This document shows positions 6,926 through 14,593 of a DNA stretch of 21,306 nucleotides, in pieces. The stretch is from an uncultured Collinsella sp. Lineage in GTDB: Bacteria > Actinomycetota > Coriobacteriia > Coriobacteriales > Coriobacteriaceae. The DNA lies in contig CAAECF010000121.1 in the NCBI GenBank assembly GCA_900754275.1, positions 1 through 21,306 on the forward strand. Reading direction: 5' to 3'. Made by a program: the position numbers and the translations under genes. The notes under the pieces are model-generated. The model was given only the letters and a program-made list of their open reading frames with translations, was not told where the DNA came from and made no database searches. Positions within the stretch are counted from its first letter, which is position 1; each line of letters opens with the position of its first letter.

Positions 6926-7870
6926 ATGCCCGCGCTCATTACGCATCATCTGTTTGGCGAGGAAAGCATCGACCGTCTTCCGCAGGGCGTTATCACGTCC
7001 GACGAGGAGCGCATCGCCTTTATCCTGGGAAACCAAGGTCCCGACCCGTTTTTCTTCCACATGCTCACGCCGCGCATCTCCGACTGCATGTCGCTTGCTC
7101 AGGTCATGCACCGCTCGCGCATGTCGCGCCAATTCTCGTGCCTGCGCGACGGCGTGTCGCACCTGCAGCCGCGCGATGCCAATCTGGGTCGCGCCTTTGC
7201 GCTGGGCCTGCTGTCGCACTATGTGCTCGATCGCAATGCCCACCCCTTTGTCTACGAGCAGCAGTTTGGCATTGTCGAGTCCGATCCCGAGCTCGAGGCT
7301 TCGGGCAGTCAAGTTCATGCCGTGCTCGAAAGCGACCTGGACGTGCTGATGCTGCAGCTCAAGCGCGATGGGGCTACGGTCGAGGATTATCCGCCGGCGG
7401 GCGAGATCGTCACTACCGACCGCATCAATCGCGTTGCCGGTGTGCTGATGAGCTATGTTGCCGGACGCGTGTACGGCATCGATATCCCGGTGGGAGAGTA
7501 CGGCGGCGCCGTAGCCGACATGCAGCTGCTCTACCGCACTATCGAGCCCGCCGGTTCGGCCAAGACGCGCGCGATTGCCCTGCTCGAGGGCTTGGTGCAC
7601 GATTATTCGCTGCTCGACGGCCTTGCACACCGTGTGACGACCGAGCTGCCCGAGCGTACCGGAAATCTGGGCCACTTGGCATGGAAGAGCCCCTTTACCG
7701 ATGAAGTCTCGACCGAGAGCTTCCCCGAGGTCTTTGACCGCGCACTGCTCGATTACGAGCTCACCGTCGCCCGCTTTATCGAGACCGGCGATATGGAAGC
7801 CGTGACCAACCACGTCAATTACAGCGGTCGCGTGCTCGGCGCCGACGAAGAGTTCGACCGCGAGGAGTAG
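6926..7870 (+). CDS. Zinc-dependent phospholipase C-like protein
   Basis: The 314-residue protein has the layout of the bacterial Zn_dep_PLPC family, an all-helical fold with several metal-binding His and Asp residues. Visible candidates are H7/H8 in THHLFGEE, D40 in GNQGPDPFFF, H98/D102/H106 in LLSHYVLDRNAHPF and H131/E135 in QVHAVLESDLDV. Characterised relatives hydrolyse phospholipid head groups, but most family members are uncharacterised and the substrate is unknown. There is no signal peptide or membrane segment, so secretion is not supported and a cytoplasmic role is likely. The start is set by GAAAGGA 6 nt upstream of the ATG. It sits between the first LytTR regulator and an MFS transporter, all on one strand. 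C-terminal acidic residues (DEEFDREE) have no recognised role. Confidence 0.75.
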   Translation: MPALITHHLFGEESIDRLPQGVITSDEERIAFILGNQGPDPFFFHMLTPRISDCMSLAQVMHRSRMSRQFSCLRDGVSHLQPRDANLGRAFALGLLSHYVLDRNAHPFVYEQQFGIVESDPELEASGSQVHAVLESDLDVLMLQLKRDGATVEDYPPAGEIVTTDRINRVAGVLMSYVAGRVYGIDIPVGEYGGAVADMQLLYRTIEPAGSAKTRAIALLEGLVHDYSLLDGLAHRVTTELPERTGNLGHLAWKSPFTDEVSTESFPEVFDRALLDYELTVARFIETGDMEAVTNHVNYSGRVLGADEEFDREE

Positions 7871-7971
7871 GGCTCGTGCGTGCCCCTTTGCCGAATCCTT
7901 ACCGGTGCCTCTGGACAATTGGGGTACGATGAACTAACTGCATATCGGGCGAATACGAAGGGGCCCTGTCC

Positions 7972-9231
7972 ATGAAATACACCAAGCTCGAGCGTAACTG
8001 GGTTATGTACGATGTGGGCAACTCGGCCCTCGTGCTGCTCAATACCTCGGTGGTGCCCATCTACTTTAACGCCATCAATACCGGTGCTTCCTCGGCAGAC
8101 CTGGTGGTCGCTTGGGGCAACGCGCAGACGATTGCCTCGCTGGTCATTGCCATGCTCATGCCCATTCTGGGCGCGCTTGCCGATTACGCCGGCAACAAGA
8201 TCAAGTTCTTCTTGGGCTTCTTCCTCACGGGCCTGGTTCTTTGCCTGGCGCAGGCTATCCCAATGTCCGCCATGGCATTTTTGACTGTGTACGTGCTGTG
8301 CACCATCGGCCTCAACTCTTCTATGACGTTCTACGACGCCATGCTGCCCGACATTACCACCGACGAGCGCATGGACGTCGTGTCCAGCTCGGGCTATGCC
8401 TGGGGCTACATCGGTTCCACCGTGCCGTTCATCATCTGCCTGGCGCTTATCATGGGTGGTCCCGCTCTTGGTGTCCCCACCATGCTGGCAACGCGTCTGT
8501 CGTTTGTCATCACTGGTGCCTGGTGGCTCATCTTTACCCTGCCGCTCATTCGCACCTATAAGCAAAAGTACGGTCGCGAGCGTGGTCCCGAGGACACCAT
8601 CGGCCACATCGTGGGCGGCGTGTTCTCCGAGGTCGGACACACCATGCGCGAGATTGCCCACAACAAGACCGTGCTGGTCTACATGATCGCGTTCTTCTTC
8701 TACATCGACGGTGTGCACACGGTCATTTCCATGGCAACCAGCTATGGATCGGCTTTGGGCATCGACTCGACCCAACTGGTGCTGGCTCTGCTCGTTACGC
8801 AGTTTGTGGCCTTTCCGTCCGCCATCATCTACGGCAAGCTTGCCGGTCGCGTGGGCACACTCAATATGATCTTGGTGGCCGTCGCCGCCTATATGGGCAT
8901 CGTGCTCTTTGCCGCGTTCTTCCTCAAGACCGCCTTTGAATTCTGGGTGCTTGCCATTATGGTCGGCCTGTTCCAGGGCGGTGTGCAGGCGCTCAGCCGT
9001 AGCTACTTCGGCCGCATTATTCCCAAGGAAAAGTCCAACGAGCACTACGGCTTCTTTGATATCTTTGGCCGCTATGCAAGTGTCATGGGCACCTTCTTGG
9101 TGTCGGTCGTCACCTCGCTGACCGGCAACCCCTCGCTGGGCGTCCTGTCTATCGGCGTGCTGCTGGTGGTGGGCTTTGTGCTGCTGGTCCGTCTGTCCTG
9201 CATGTCTCAGACGGCAGAGCAGGCCGCATAG
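7972..9231 (+). CDS. MFS transporter, UMF1/Atg22-like
   Basis: This 419-residue membrane protein has about twelve helices. The N-terminal YDVGNSA (residues 13-19) matches the family signature of UMF1/Atg22-type transporters, and LGALADYAGNKIK is the loop 2-3 motif of the major facilitator superfamily. A cytoplasmic central loop (about 197-225) separates the two six-helix halves, and ALSRSYFGRIIPKEK precedes helix 11. Fungal Atg22 exports amino acids from the vacuole; bacterial members are uncharacterised, so the substrate is unknown. GAAGGGG lies upstream of the ATG. A terminator 115 bp downstream separates it from the glycosyltransferase gene. Confidence 0.85.
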   Translation: MKYTKLERNWVMYDVGNSALVLLNTSVVPIYFNAINTGASSADLVVAWGNAQTIASLVIAMLMPILGALADYAGNKIKFFLGFFLTGLVLCLAQAIPMSAMAFLTVYVLCTIGLNSSMTFYDAMLPDITTDERMDVVSSSGYAWGYIGSTVPFIICLALIMGGPALGVPTMLATRLSFVITGAWWLIFTLPLIRTYKQKYGRERGPEDTIGHIVGGVFSEVGHTMREIAHNKTVLVYMIAFFFYIDGVHTVISMATSYGSALGIDSTQLVLALLVTQFVAFPSAIIYGKLAGRVGTLNMILVAVAAYMGIVLFAAFFLKTAFEFWVLAIMVGLFQGGVQALSRSYFGRIIPKEKSNEHYGFFDIFGRYASVMGTFLVSVVTSLTGNPSLGVLSIGVLLVVGFVLLVRLSCMSQTAEQAA

Positions 9232-9345
9232 GAACTTGCCGGTAATTGCGTCCGCCGCGATACTCTTTTGGGGTTATCCGCAATAAACATTCTGACTTTC
9301 GAACAATGATTAGCCCAAGTGGGTATGATGGAGTCAGCTAGGTCG

Positions 9346-9381
9346 CGGGGCGTCGCCTGTGTTTGGCGGCGTCCCGTTTTT
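9346..9381 (+). terminator. Terminator between MFS and glycosyltransferase genes
   Basis: CGGGGCGTCGCC (9346-9357) pairs with GGCGGCGTCCCG (9365-9376), including two G-U pairs, around a 7-nt loop, followed by TTTTT. It lies only 21 bp before the glycosyltransferase start. TATGAT at 9324-9329 upstream could be a -10 box, which would place this terminator inside the glycosyltransferase leader as an attenuator. Confidence 0.8.
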
Positions 9382-9402
9382 GTGTTGCAGGGAGGGTAAG
9401 GC

Positions 9403-10590
9403 ATGAACGCCACGGTCGTGATTCCAACGTATTGGGCGGGCGATGACGCTCGCGCAAACGCCCCTGGCACCTATGACCATTCGACACGACTCAACGCCGA
9501 CAATCCCGAACTCGACCGCTGCCTGGTCTCGCTTGAGCAGGTACGTGACATCCCGCGCATCATCCTTTTGGTGGTCTGTCCCGTTTCTGCCACAGCCGAT
9601 GTGTCGCTGCGCGTGCACGAGATTGTCGACGCGCATCCCACGCTCAAGGTCACCGTTGTTACCAACACCCAGGCCTCGCGCATCGCAGACCGGGTTGCTC
9701 AGATCGCACCCAAGGGTTCGGGCGAGTGCGTGAGTCTGCGAGGCTACGGCGCCATCCGCAACATGGGGCTAGCCTGTGCCGCTGTGCTGGGGCATGACGC
9801 GGTTATCTTTTTGGATGACGATGAGACTGTCATCGACGCCGACTTTATGAAGCGCGCGACCTATGCGTTGGGGCAGCAGACGCGTCAGGGCTTGCCGATC
9901 TTGGTCAAGAGCGGCTATTTCTACGATCGCGACGGCTCGCCGCTGGCTCCCACGGACAAGGCGGGCATCTGCCATCGTTGGTGGACCAAGCGCATCGAGT
10001 TCAACCGTTGGATGAAAAAGGCGCTCTCGGGCACCCGCATCTCGCGCTCCAACTACGTGTGCGGCGGCCTGATGGCCCTGCACGCCCGCGCCTTTACGCG
10101 TGTGGCCTTTGATCCGTTTATCACCCGTGGCGAGGATCTGGATTACCTCTTTAACATGCGCATGTTTGGCTATGACGTGTGGTTTGACAACGAGTGGGCC
10201 GTTCGTCACCTGCCGCCCGAGTCCGAGAAGCGCTCACCGCGCTTTATGCAGGATGTATACCGTTGGTACTACGAACGGGCCAAGTTGACGTTCGCCGCGC
10301 ATCAAAAGGAGCTCATCCCCGTTACGGCGGCATCGCTCATGCCCTACCCGGGCCCGTGGATTTCGCGCGAGCTCGACGACCGCGTGCGCAAGACCGCTAT
10401 GGTCCGCAGCGTGTTTACCCGCGAGCATGAGGGCTACCTGCGCATCTGGCGCCATGGTATCGACGAGGCAAAGGCCTATGCGCGCCAAAACGCTGCAAGC
10501 TATCTGCGTTTCCAGAGCTTTTGGCCCAAGATCATGGACGGGCTTTGGCGTGACGCACAACTGATCAGTATCCTGGAGGGGGCCGAATGA
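9403..10590 (+). CDS. Family-2-like glycosyltransferase
   Basis: The 395-residue protein has a GT-A fold. It starts with the nucleotide-sugar binding strand ATVVIPTYW, carries the acidic metal and UDP-sugar motif FLDDDET (residues 137-142) and the acceptor-side ED at 244-245 in TRGEDLDYLF. It has no membrane helices, so it probably works at the cytoplasmic face on a polysaccharide, teichoic acid-like polymer or glycolipid. Donor and acceptor are unknown. A strong GGGAGGG ribosome-binding site lies just upstream. Its TGA overlaps the ATG of the second sensor kinase (ATGA), so the two are translationally coupled. This places the glycosyltransferase in the same operon as a two-component system and suggests an envelope-related signal. 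The C-terminal 110 residues match no motif I know. Confidence 0.82.
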   Translation: MNATVVIPTYWAGDDARANAPGTYDHSTRLNADNPELDRCLVSLEQVRDIPRIILLVVCPVSATADVSLRVHEIVDAHPTLKVTVVTNTQASRIADRVAQIAPKGSGECVSLRGYGAIRNMGLACAAVLGHDAVIFLDDDETVIDADFMKRATYALGQQTRQGLPILVKSGYFYDRDGSPLAPTDKAGICHRWWTKRIEFNRWMKKALSGTRISRSNYVCGGLMALHARAFTRVAFDPFITRGEDLDYLFNMRMFGYDVWFDNEWAVRHLPPESEKRSPRFMQDVYRWYYERAKLTFAAHQKELIPVTAASLMPYPGPWISRELDDRVRKTAMVRSVFTREHEGYLRIWRHGIDEAKAYARQNAASYLRFQSFWPKIMDGLWRDAQLISILEGAE

Positions 10591-11930
10591 TCGACCGCCG
10601 CGCCCAGCGCGATAGTTCAATATCAATCTTTCGCATCATTGCCGTTGCCTGCGCCATTTGCGTGCTGGTGTACTTTATTTTTGCCTTGGTGACCGGTATC
10701 GAGCCGATCGCCACGGTGATTGCCTGCGCGCTGCTGTGCATCTTTCTGTGCATCTTTATCTTTTTGACGCTCAATCCCGATTCGGTGCGCTCCCAGTACA
10801 CCGAGGAGACGCTCTCGGTGGCCTCGGCCATGCTCGAGGACATTAAGGGCGGTCTGACGCAGGAATCGGCGCGTTTGGTGTGCCGGCGCATTTTGCCCGA
10901 GACGCGCGCCATGACGGTGGCCATCACCGACGAGGACAACGTGCTTGCCTGCGCGGGCGAGTTTGAGGAAAAACTGCTGCCCGATACTCCCATCCACACG
11001 CTTGCCACGCGCTACGTTATCGAACATGGCATCGTGCAGTCGTTCAACCGTATGGTGGATGTCGTGGGTTCGGACGGCTCGCACAACCAAGTCCCCGCCG
11101 GCATTATCGCTCCCATCAAGGTGGGCGATCGTACCGTCGGCACGCTCAAGTTCTACTACAAGACCCCGCGCGCCGTCGACCGTACCCAGTACGCGCTTGC
11201 CTCGGGCTTTGCCGAGATCTTGTCCACGCAGCTCGCCATCCACGAGCTCGAGGTGCAAAAGGAACTCACGGCGCGCGCTGAGGTGCGTGCGCTGCAGGCG
11301 CAGATTAACCCGCACTTCCTGTTCAACACGCTGAACACCATTGCATCGTTTACGCGCACCGACCCGTTGCGGGCCCGCGAACTGCTTCGTGAGTTCTCAT
11401 CGTTCTATCGTGCCACGCTCGACAACTCGGGATCGCTTATTCCGGTCTCGCGCGAGGTCGCACAGACCAAGCGCTACCTTACCTTTGAGAAGGCCCGCTT
11501 TGGCGAGGACCGCGTGCTTGCGACGTTCGATGTGTCCGAGGACGTGGAAGATACGCTGGTGCCGGCGTTCGTGATCCAGCCGATTGTCGAGAACGCCGTA
11601 CGTCATGGTATGGGCGATGACGACGCCCTGAGGATCGACGTGACCGTTCACCAAGACGGCGAGGATGCAATCTTGATTGCCGTGGCCGATAATGGCGTGG
11701 GCATGGATGAGGGTACCGCCGCCAGACTGTTTGACGAGCGCTCTGCCCGTCCCGACGCCAGCTCTCCCCAGGGTGGCGGCGCCGGTGTGGCCATGCACAA
11801 TATTTCGGAGCGCATCCATCGCTTTTATGGGCCGCACTCCTATACGCGTGTCGAATCGGCGCCGGGCAAGGGCACCAAAGTGCTCCTTCATCTTGATTTG
11901 TCAGAGAGCATCTTTGACATTCAAGAGTAA
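10587..11930 (+). CDS. LytS-type sensor histidine kinase (second copy)
   Basis: The 447-residue kinase shares its architecture with the one at 4676. It has two membrane helices (about 13-35 and 41-62), a GAF-like region (about 75-215), phospho-acceptor H243 in QINPHFLFNT, and ATPase motifs N336 in IVENAVRHG, DNGVGM (368-373) and GGGAGVAMHN (396-405). The linker before the phospho-acceptor, ALASGFAE.LSTQLA, is nearly identical to the first copy. The start codon overlaps the glycosyltransferase stop in ATGA, with GGAGGGGG upstream. It would phosphorylate the regulator encoded 72 bp downstream. The sensory region differs more than the catalytic part, suggesting a different ligand. Confidence 0.92.
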   Translation: MIDRRAQRDSSISIFRIIAVACAICVLVYFIFALVTGIEPIATVIACALLCIFLCIFIFLTLNPDSVRSQYTEETLSVASAMLEDIKGGLTQESARLVCRRILPETRAMTVAITDEDNVLACAGEFEEKLLPDTPIHTLATRYVIEHGIVQSFNRMVDVVGSDGSHNQVPAGIIAPIKVGDRTVGTLKFYYKTPRAVDRTQYALASGFAEILSTQLAIHELEVQKELTARAEVRALQAQINPHFLFNTLNTIASFTRTDPLRARELLREFSSFYRATLDNSGSLIPVSREVAQTKRYLTFEKARFGEDRVLATFDVSEDVEDTLVPAFVIQPIVENAVRHGMGDDDALRIDVTVHQDGEDAILIAVADNGVGMDEGTAARLFDERSARPDASSPQGGGAGVAMHNISERIHRFYGPHSYTRVESAPGKGTKVLLHLDLSESIFDIQE

Positions 11931-11939
11931 AATAAAAGG

Positions 11940-11977
11940 CTACGGGCTCAACGTCATGCGACGGATGCCCGGCGTAG
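11940..11977 (+). other. Hairpin between second kinase and regulator genes
   Basis: CTACG (11940-11944) pairs with CGTAG (11973-11977), and inside CGTC (11952-11955) pairs with GACG (11960-11963). There is no T-run. It lies in the 72-bp gap between kinase and regulator and may adjust their ratio. Confidence 0.3.
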
Positions 11978-12002
11978 TTAGTTGACGAAAGGTTTTATCC
12001 CT

Positions 12003-12719
12003 ATGCTGCGTGCGATGATTGTGGATGATGAGGCGCCGGCTCGCTCGGAGCTTCGCTTCCTGCTCGAGCAAACGGGCAAGATCGGCACGATCACGGAGGC
12101 GTCGAGCGTCCGCTCCGCCATCGAGATGCTTATGGAAAGTCGCGTGGATGTCGTGTTTCTCGATATCTCGATGCCCGGTGCCTCGGGCCTGCAACTTGCC
12201 GAGGCGCTGCATAAGCTCAAAAATCCGCCGGCGATCGTGTTTGTGACTGCGTATAGCGACCATGCGGTCGAGGCATTCGACGTCGATGCCGTCGATTATC
12301 TGATGAAGCCTGTCGAGGAAGCTCGCTTGGATCGCGCGATCGAGAAGGTCATGCAACGCGCCAAGCCGGTTACGGACAGCAAAGTGACCATCGAGCGTAT
12401 CCCGGTGGAAAAGGGCGGCCGCAAGGTGCTCATTCCCGTGGATGACATCCGCTTTATCATGGCAAAGGACGATTACTCCTGCATCTATACCGTCGATGAT
12501 CGCTTTTTGTCGACGACCTCGCTGGCGCAGTTTGAGGCCAAGCTCTGCGACTTTGGCTTCTTCCGTGTTCACCGCCGCTATATCGTCAACCTAGCGTGCG
12601 TCACGGACGTCGAGACGGTGCCCTCGGGCGCCATCCAGCTGGGCATTACGGGCGTCGACGAACGCGTGCCGGTTTCTCGCCGCCGCGTCGTGCCGCTCAA
12701 GAAGGCCCTGAGTCTCTAG
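12003..12719 (+). CDS. LytTR-family response regulator (second copy)
   Basis: This 238-residue regulator has receiver residues D8/D9 in IVDDEAP, phospho-acceptor D54 in FLDISMPG, T82 in FVTAYSDHA and K102 in VDYLMKPVEE. A LytTR domain follows (about 128-236) with FFRVHRRYIVN and VPVSRRRVVPLKK. ATG at 12003 is preferred over an in-frame TTG at 11982 because GAAAGG lies 10 nt upstream and the receiver motif begins at once. It is a clear paralogue of the regulator at 6100. Its partner is the kinase just upstream. A terminator follows, so the operon is glycosyltransferase-kinase-regulator. Confidence 0.93.
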   Translation: MLRAMIVDDEAPARSELRFLLEQTGKIGTITEASSVRSAIEMLMESRVDVVFLDISMPGASGLQLAEALHKLKNPPAIVFVTAYSDHAVEAFDVDAVDYLMKPVEEARLDRAIEKVMQRAKPVTDSKVTIERIPVEKGGRKVLIPVDDIRFIMAKDDYSCIYTVDDRFLSTTSLAQFEAKLCDFGFFRVHRRYIVNLACVTDVETVPSGAIQLGITGVDERVPVSRRRVVPLKKALSL

Positions 12720-12725
12720 CACGCT

Positions 12726-12776
12726 GGCCCCGCAGCCCTGTAGACCCATCGTCTGCGGAGCCGTGGGGCCTTTTTT
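12726..12776 (+). terminator. Terminator of the second two-component operon
   Basis: GGCCCC (12726-12731) pairs with GGGGCC (12765-12770) and TTTTTT follows. An inner alternative pairs CCGCAG (12730-12735) with CTGCGG (12753-12758). The T-run is on the plus strand. Confidence 0.8.
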
Positions 12777-12815
12777 GTATGTATCTGCCGAATCGTTTTT
12801 TGCGGAAGGGATCCC

Positions 12816-13283
12816 ATGAACAGTGCAAGCGCCAAGCGTATCGACATCATCTCGGACACCCACGGCTATTTATCGCCTGCGCTCTTGGATGAGCTTGAGG
12901 GCGCAGACCTGATCATCCACGCCGGCGACCTCACGTCAGAGATGGACTACGAGCACCTATGCACCATCGCCCCCGTGCGGGCCGTCTTGGGCAACAACGA
13001 TTACTACCGCGACTACGGCCCCGATGTAGACCGTCTTGCACTCTTTACCTACGAAGGCCTCAAATTCGCCGTAGCCCACTACCGCGAAGACCTTCCGGTG
13101 GGATCCGTAGACGTAGCCATCAACGGTCACACCCACGTAACCAAAGAAGCCCAAGTGGGCCGCTGCTTAGTCCTCAACCCGGGCAGCGCCAGCTACCCCA
13201 GAGGCACCCGAGGCCCCACCATGGCCAGAATGCTCGTCAAAGACGGCAAGATCCTAAGCACCAAGTTTATTGACTTGGACTAA
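12816..13283 (+). CDS. YfcE/MJ0936-type metallophosphoesterase
   Basis: The 155-residue calcineurin-like phosphoesterase has its metal-binding motifs in order: D14 and H16 in SDTHG, D38 in HAGDL, N60 in GNND, H88 in AHYRE, and H105/H107 in GHTH. Length and motif spacing fit the small single-domain YfcE class, which hydrolyses phosphodiesters in vitro with Mn2+ or similar metals; the natural substrate is not known. GGAAGGG lies 6 nt before the ATG. It is downstream of the terminator at 12726 and therefore starts its own transcript. No terminator with a T-run is evident immediately after it. Confidence 0.9.
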   Translation: MNSASAKRIDIISDTHGYLSPALLDELEGADLIIHAGDLTSEMDYEHLCTIAPVRAVLGNNDYYRDYGPDVDRLALFTYEGLKFAVAHYREDLPVGSVDVAINGHTHVTKEAQVGRCLVLNPGSASYPRGTRGPTMARMLVKDGKILSTKFIDLD

Positions 13284-13398
13284 CCGCAACAAAAGGCAGA
13301 GCTTCAGCGACAACCTTAGACAACCCCGCCGAGGAGAACGGGGACCTCGAGCCGCGGAAGCGGCGAGGAACAACAACGACTCGAACAAAGTGACGGCA
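13284..13398. other. Intergenic stretch with GC hairpins
   Basis: No coding signal is seen. CCTCG (13345-13349) and CCGC (13352-13355) pair with GCGG (13360-13363) and CGAGG (13364-13368) around GGAA, giving a compact hairpin with a 2-nt bulge. CCCCG/CGGGG (about 13324-13343) can form another. Neither has a T-run. It abuts the large inverted repeat at 13399. Confidence 0.4.
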
Positions 13399-13541
13399 GG
13401 GAGGGTCTCCGGGGCTGGGGGCGGGGGTTAAGTTTGTCGCGAGTTCCGCACGCAAAGGAAAGCACTTAATGTGCTTTCCGTCTTGCGCAGGACTGTAGAG
13501 CAGTAAACTTAACCCCCGCCCCCAGCCCCGGAGACCCTCCC
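13399..13541. repeat. 143-bp element with 37-bp perfect inverted arms
   Basis: The arms 13399-13435 and 13505-13541 are perfect reverse complements over 37 nt. The left arm holds five G-runs separated by 1-5 nt (GGG, GGG, GGGG, GGGGG, GGGGG), a classic G-quadruplex pattern; the right arm gives the same on the other strand. The 69-nt centre contains a second hairpin, GGAAAGCAC (13457-13465) with GTGCTTTCC (13471-13479), flanked by CGCAA/TTGCG. It sits between the phosphoesterase gene and the tRNA-Asp promoter. There is no ORF and no obvious target-site duplication. Confidence 0.85.
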
Positions 13542-13573
13542 GGATGGCCCCAAAAATTTTTTCAAAAAAGTTG

Positions 13574-13603
13574 TTGCGCGCCGGACAGACTTCTGTGTAT
13601 ACT
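13574..13603 (+). promoter_or_regulatory. Promoter of tRNA-Asp
   Basis: TTGCGC (13574-13579) and TATACT (13598-13603) are spaced by 18 bp and lie about 46 bp upstream of the tRNA. This is the best sigma-70-like promoter in the window. Confidence 0.6.
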
Positions 13604-13649
13604 AATCCCCGCAGCGCACGCGAGCGGAAACAAACGCGAACGTCTGCCT

Positions 13650-13727
<78 letters not shown>

Positions 13728-13735
13728 ACGCAATT

Positions 13736-13765
13736 AAAGCCACGTCTTCGGACGTGGCTTTTTGC
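13736..13765 (+). terminator. Terminator of tRNA-Asp
   Basis: AAAGCCACGTC (13736-13746) pairs perfectly with GACGTGGCTTT (13751-13761) around a TTCG tetraloop, continuing into T-residues. Flanking AACGCAA and TTGCGTT can extend the stem. Confidence 0.9.
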
Positions 13766-14086
13766 GTTTGATGCACTCTGTTTCGATAGAACGATCGCCC
13801 TGGTGCATCTTCGCCCAGAATCCCCGCGCCTTCGGGAACGCAAGTAAAATCTAATAAGTATATCTGTCTGAACAACAGCTTTGTTGCGCAACACCTGTTC
13901 TACGAGACAGGGGGTTAGGTTATACTAAATTGCACTGTGCGCCGCATCTGATGCATTTCGCTCCAAGCGCGGCACTCAGTGGATATCCGATTTACCATTT
14001 GGATGTCCTGGCGGTCATTTAGCGTCTCGACACAAGCTCGGCCCCGGAGCTCGTTCGAGCTGTTCGTATTCCTTGAAAGGGGAAAA
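13766..14086 (+). promoter_or_regulatory. Upstream region of the Rrf2 operon with palindrome and promoter
   Basis: This 320-bp gap has no convincing gene. TATACT at 13921-13926 is a good -10 candidate; the matching -35 (TTCTAC at 13898) is weak, as expected for a regulated promoter. Just upstream is the perfect 12-bp palindrome TGTTGCGCAACA (13882-13893), suited to a dimeric repressor or activator. If this promoter is used, the leader is about 150 nt and includes hairpins such as GCATC-T-GATGC (13944-13954) and AGCTCG/CGAGCT (around 14050). Autoregulation by the encoded Rrf2 protein is an inference. Confidence 0.45.
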
Positions 14087-14572
14087 ATGGACATATCGAG
14101 GAAGACTGATTACGCCCTTCGAATGCTGGCGATGCTTGCTGAGGATCCGGAGTGTTTGCTTTCTGTTCGCACCGCTGCCGAAGAGGTCAATGTCCCGTAT
14201 TCGTTTGCCCGCTCGATTCAGCACGGTTTGGTCCAGGCCGGTATTGTGGAGAGCCTGCGTGGCGTCCACGGTGGCATGCGTCTCAAGGTCAGTCCGGACG
14301 ACGTCACTATCCGCCAGGTCGTCGAGGCCGTTCAGGGTCCTATGGTTATGAACGACTGCACCGCCCCCGATGGTGACTGTGCGCGCATGGGCGCGTGCTG
14401 CTATCATCCCCTGTGGGCCGGAGCTCAGGCGTTGATGCGCGACTACCTCGATTCCGTTTCGCTCGGCGACATCGTCGCTCACCGCCAGTTCCCGGCCGTC
14501 GATCCCAAGTTCGCCGACCGCGAAGCGTTTCCCGAGTACGCCACCTGCGCGTGCGCTTACCGGGAGGAATAG
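14087..14572 (+). CDS. Rrf2-family Fe-S transcriptional regulator
   Basis: The 161-residue protein opens with a winged helix typical of Rrf2 (MDISRKTDYALRMLAMLAE) and a recognition helix near SFARSIQHGLVQAGIV, followed by the wing GVHGGMRL. Four cysteines, C91, C98, C104 and C105 in DCTAPDGDC...GACC, occupy the cluster-binding region, so it probably senses redox state, NO or Fe-S status like IscR, NsrR or RsrR. A second pair, C154 and C156, lies at the C-terminus. ATG at 14087 is set by GAAAGGGG 4 nt upstream; an in-frame start at 13979 would add an unconserved stretch. It precedes a MutY-like gene by 21 bp and rubrerythrin is next, making an oxidative-stress neighbourhood. The specific ligand is not decidable. 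Confidence 0.88.
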   Translation: MDISRKTDYALRMLAMLAEDPECLLSVRTAAEEVNVPYSFARSIQHGLVQAGIVESLRGVHGGMRLKVSPDDVTIRQVVEAVQGPMVMNDCTAPDGDCARMGACCYHPLWAGAQALMRDYLDSVSLGDIVAHRQFPAVDPKFADREAFPEYATCACAYREE

Positions 14573-14593
14573 CGCCGCATAAGGAGCATAGCC

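Noticed and set aside
303..12719. Quorum-sensing peptide system built from the C39-like peptidase and LytTR regulators
   Set aside because: There is no AgrB/AgrD or double-glycine peptide gene. The kinases are LytS-type, not AgrC or ComD, and the peptidase is on the other strand and not fused to an ABC transporter.
13399..13541. Insertion sequence or MITE with target-site duplication
   Set aside because: No direct repeat flanks the arms and no transposase is present; left as an unclassified inverted repeat.
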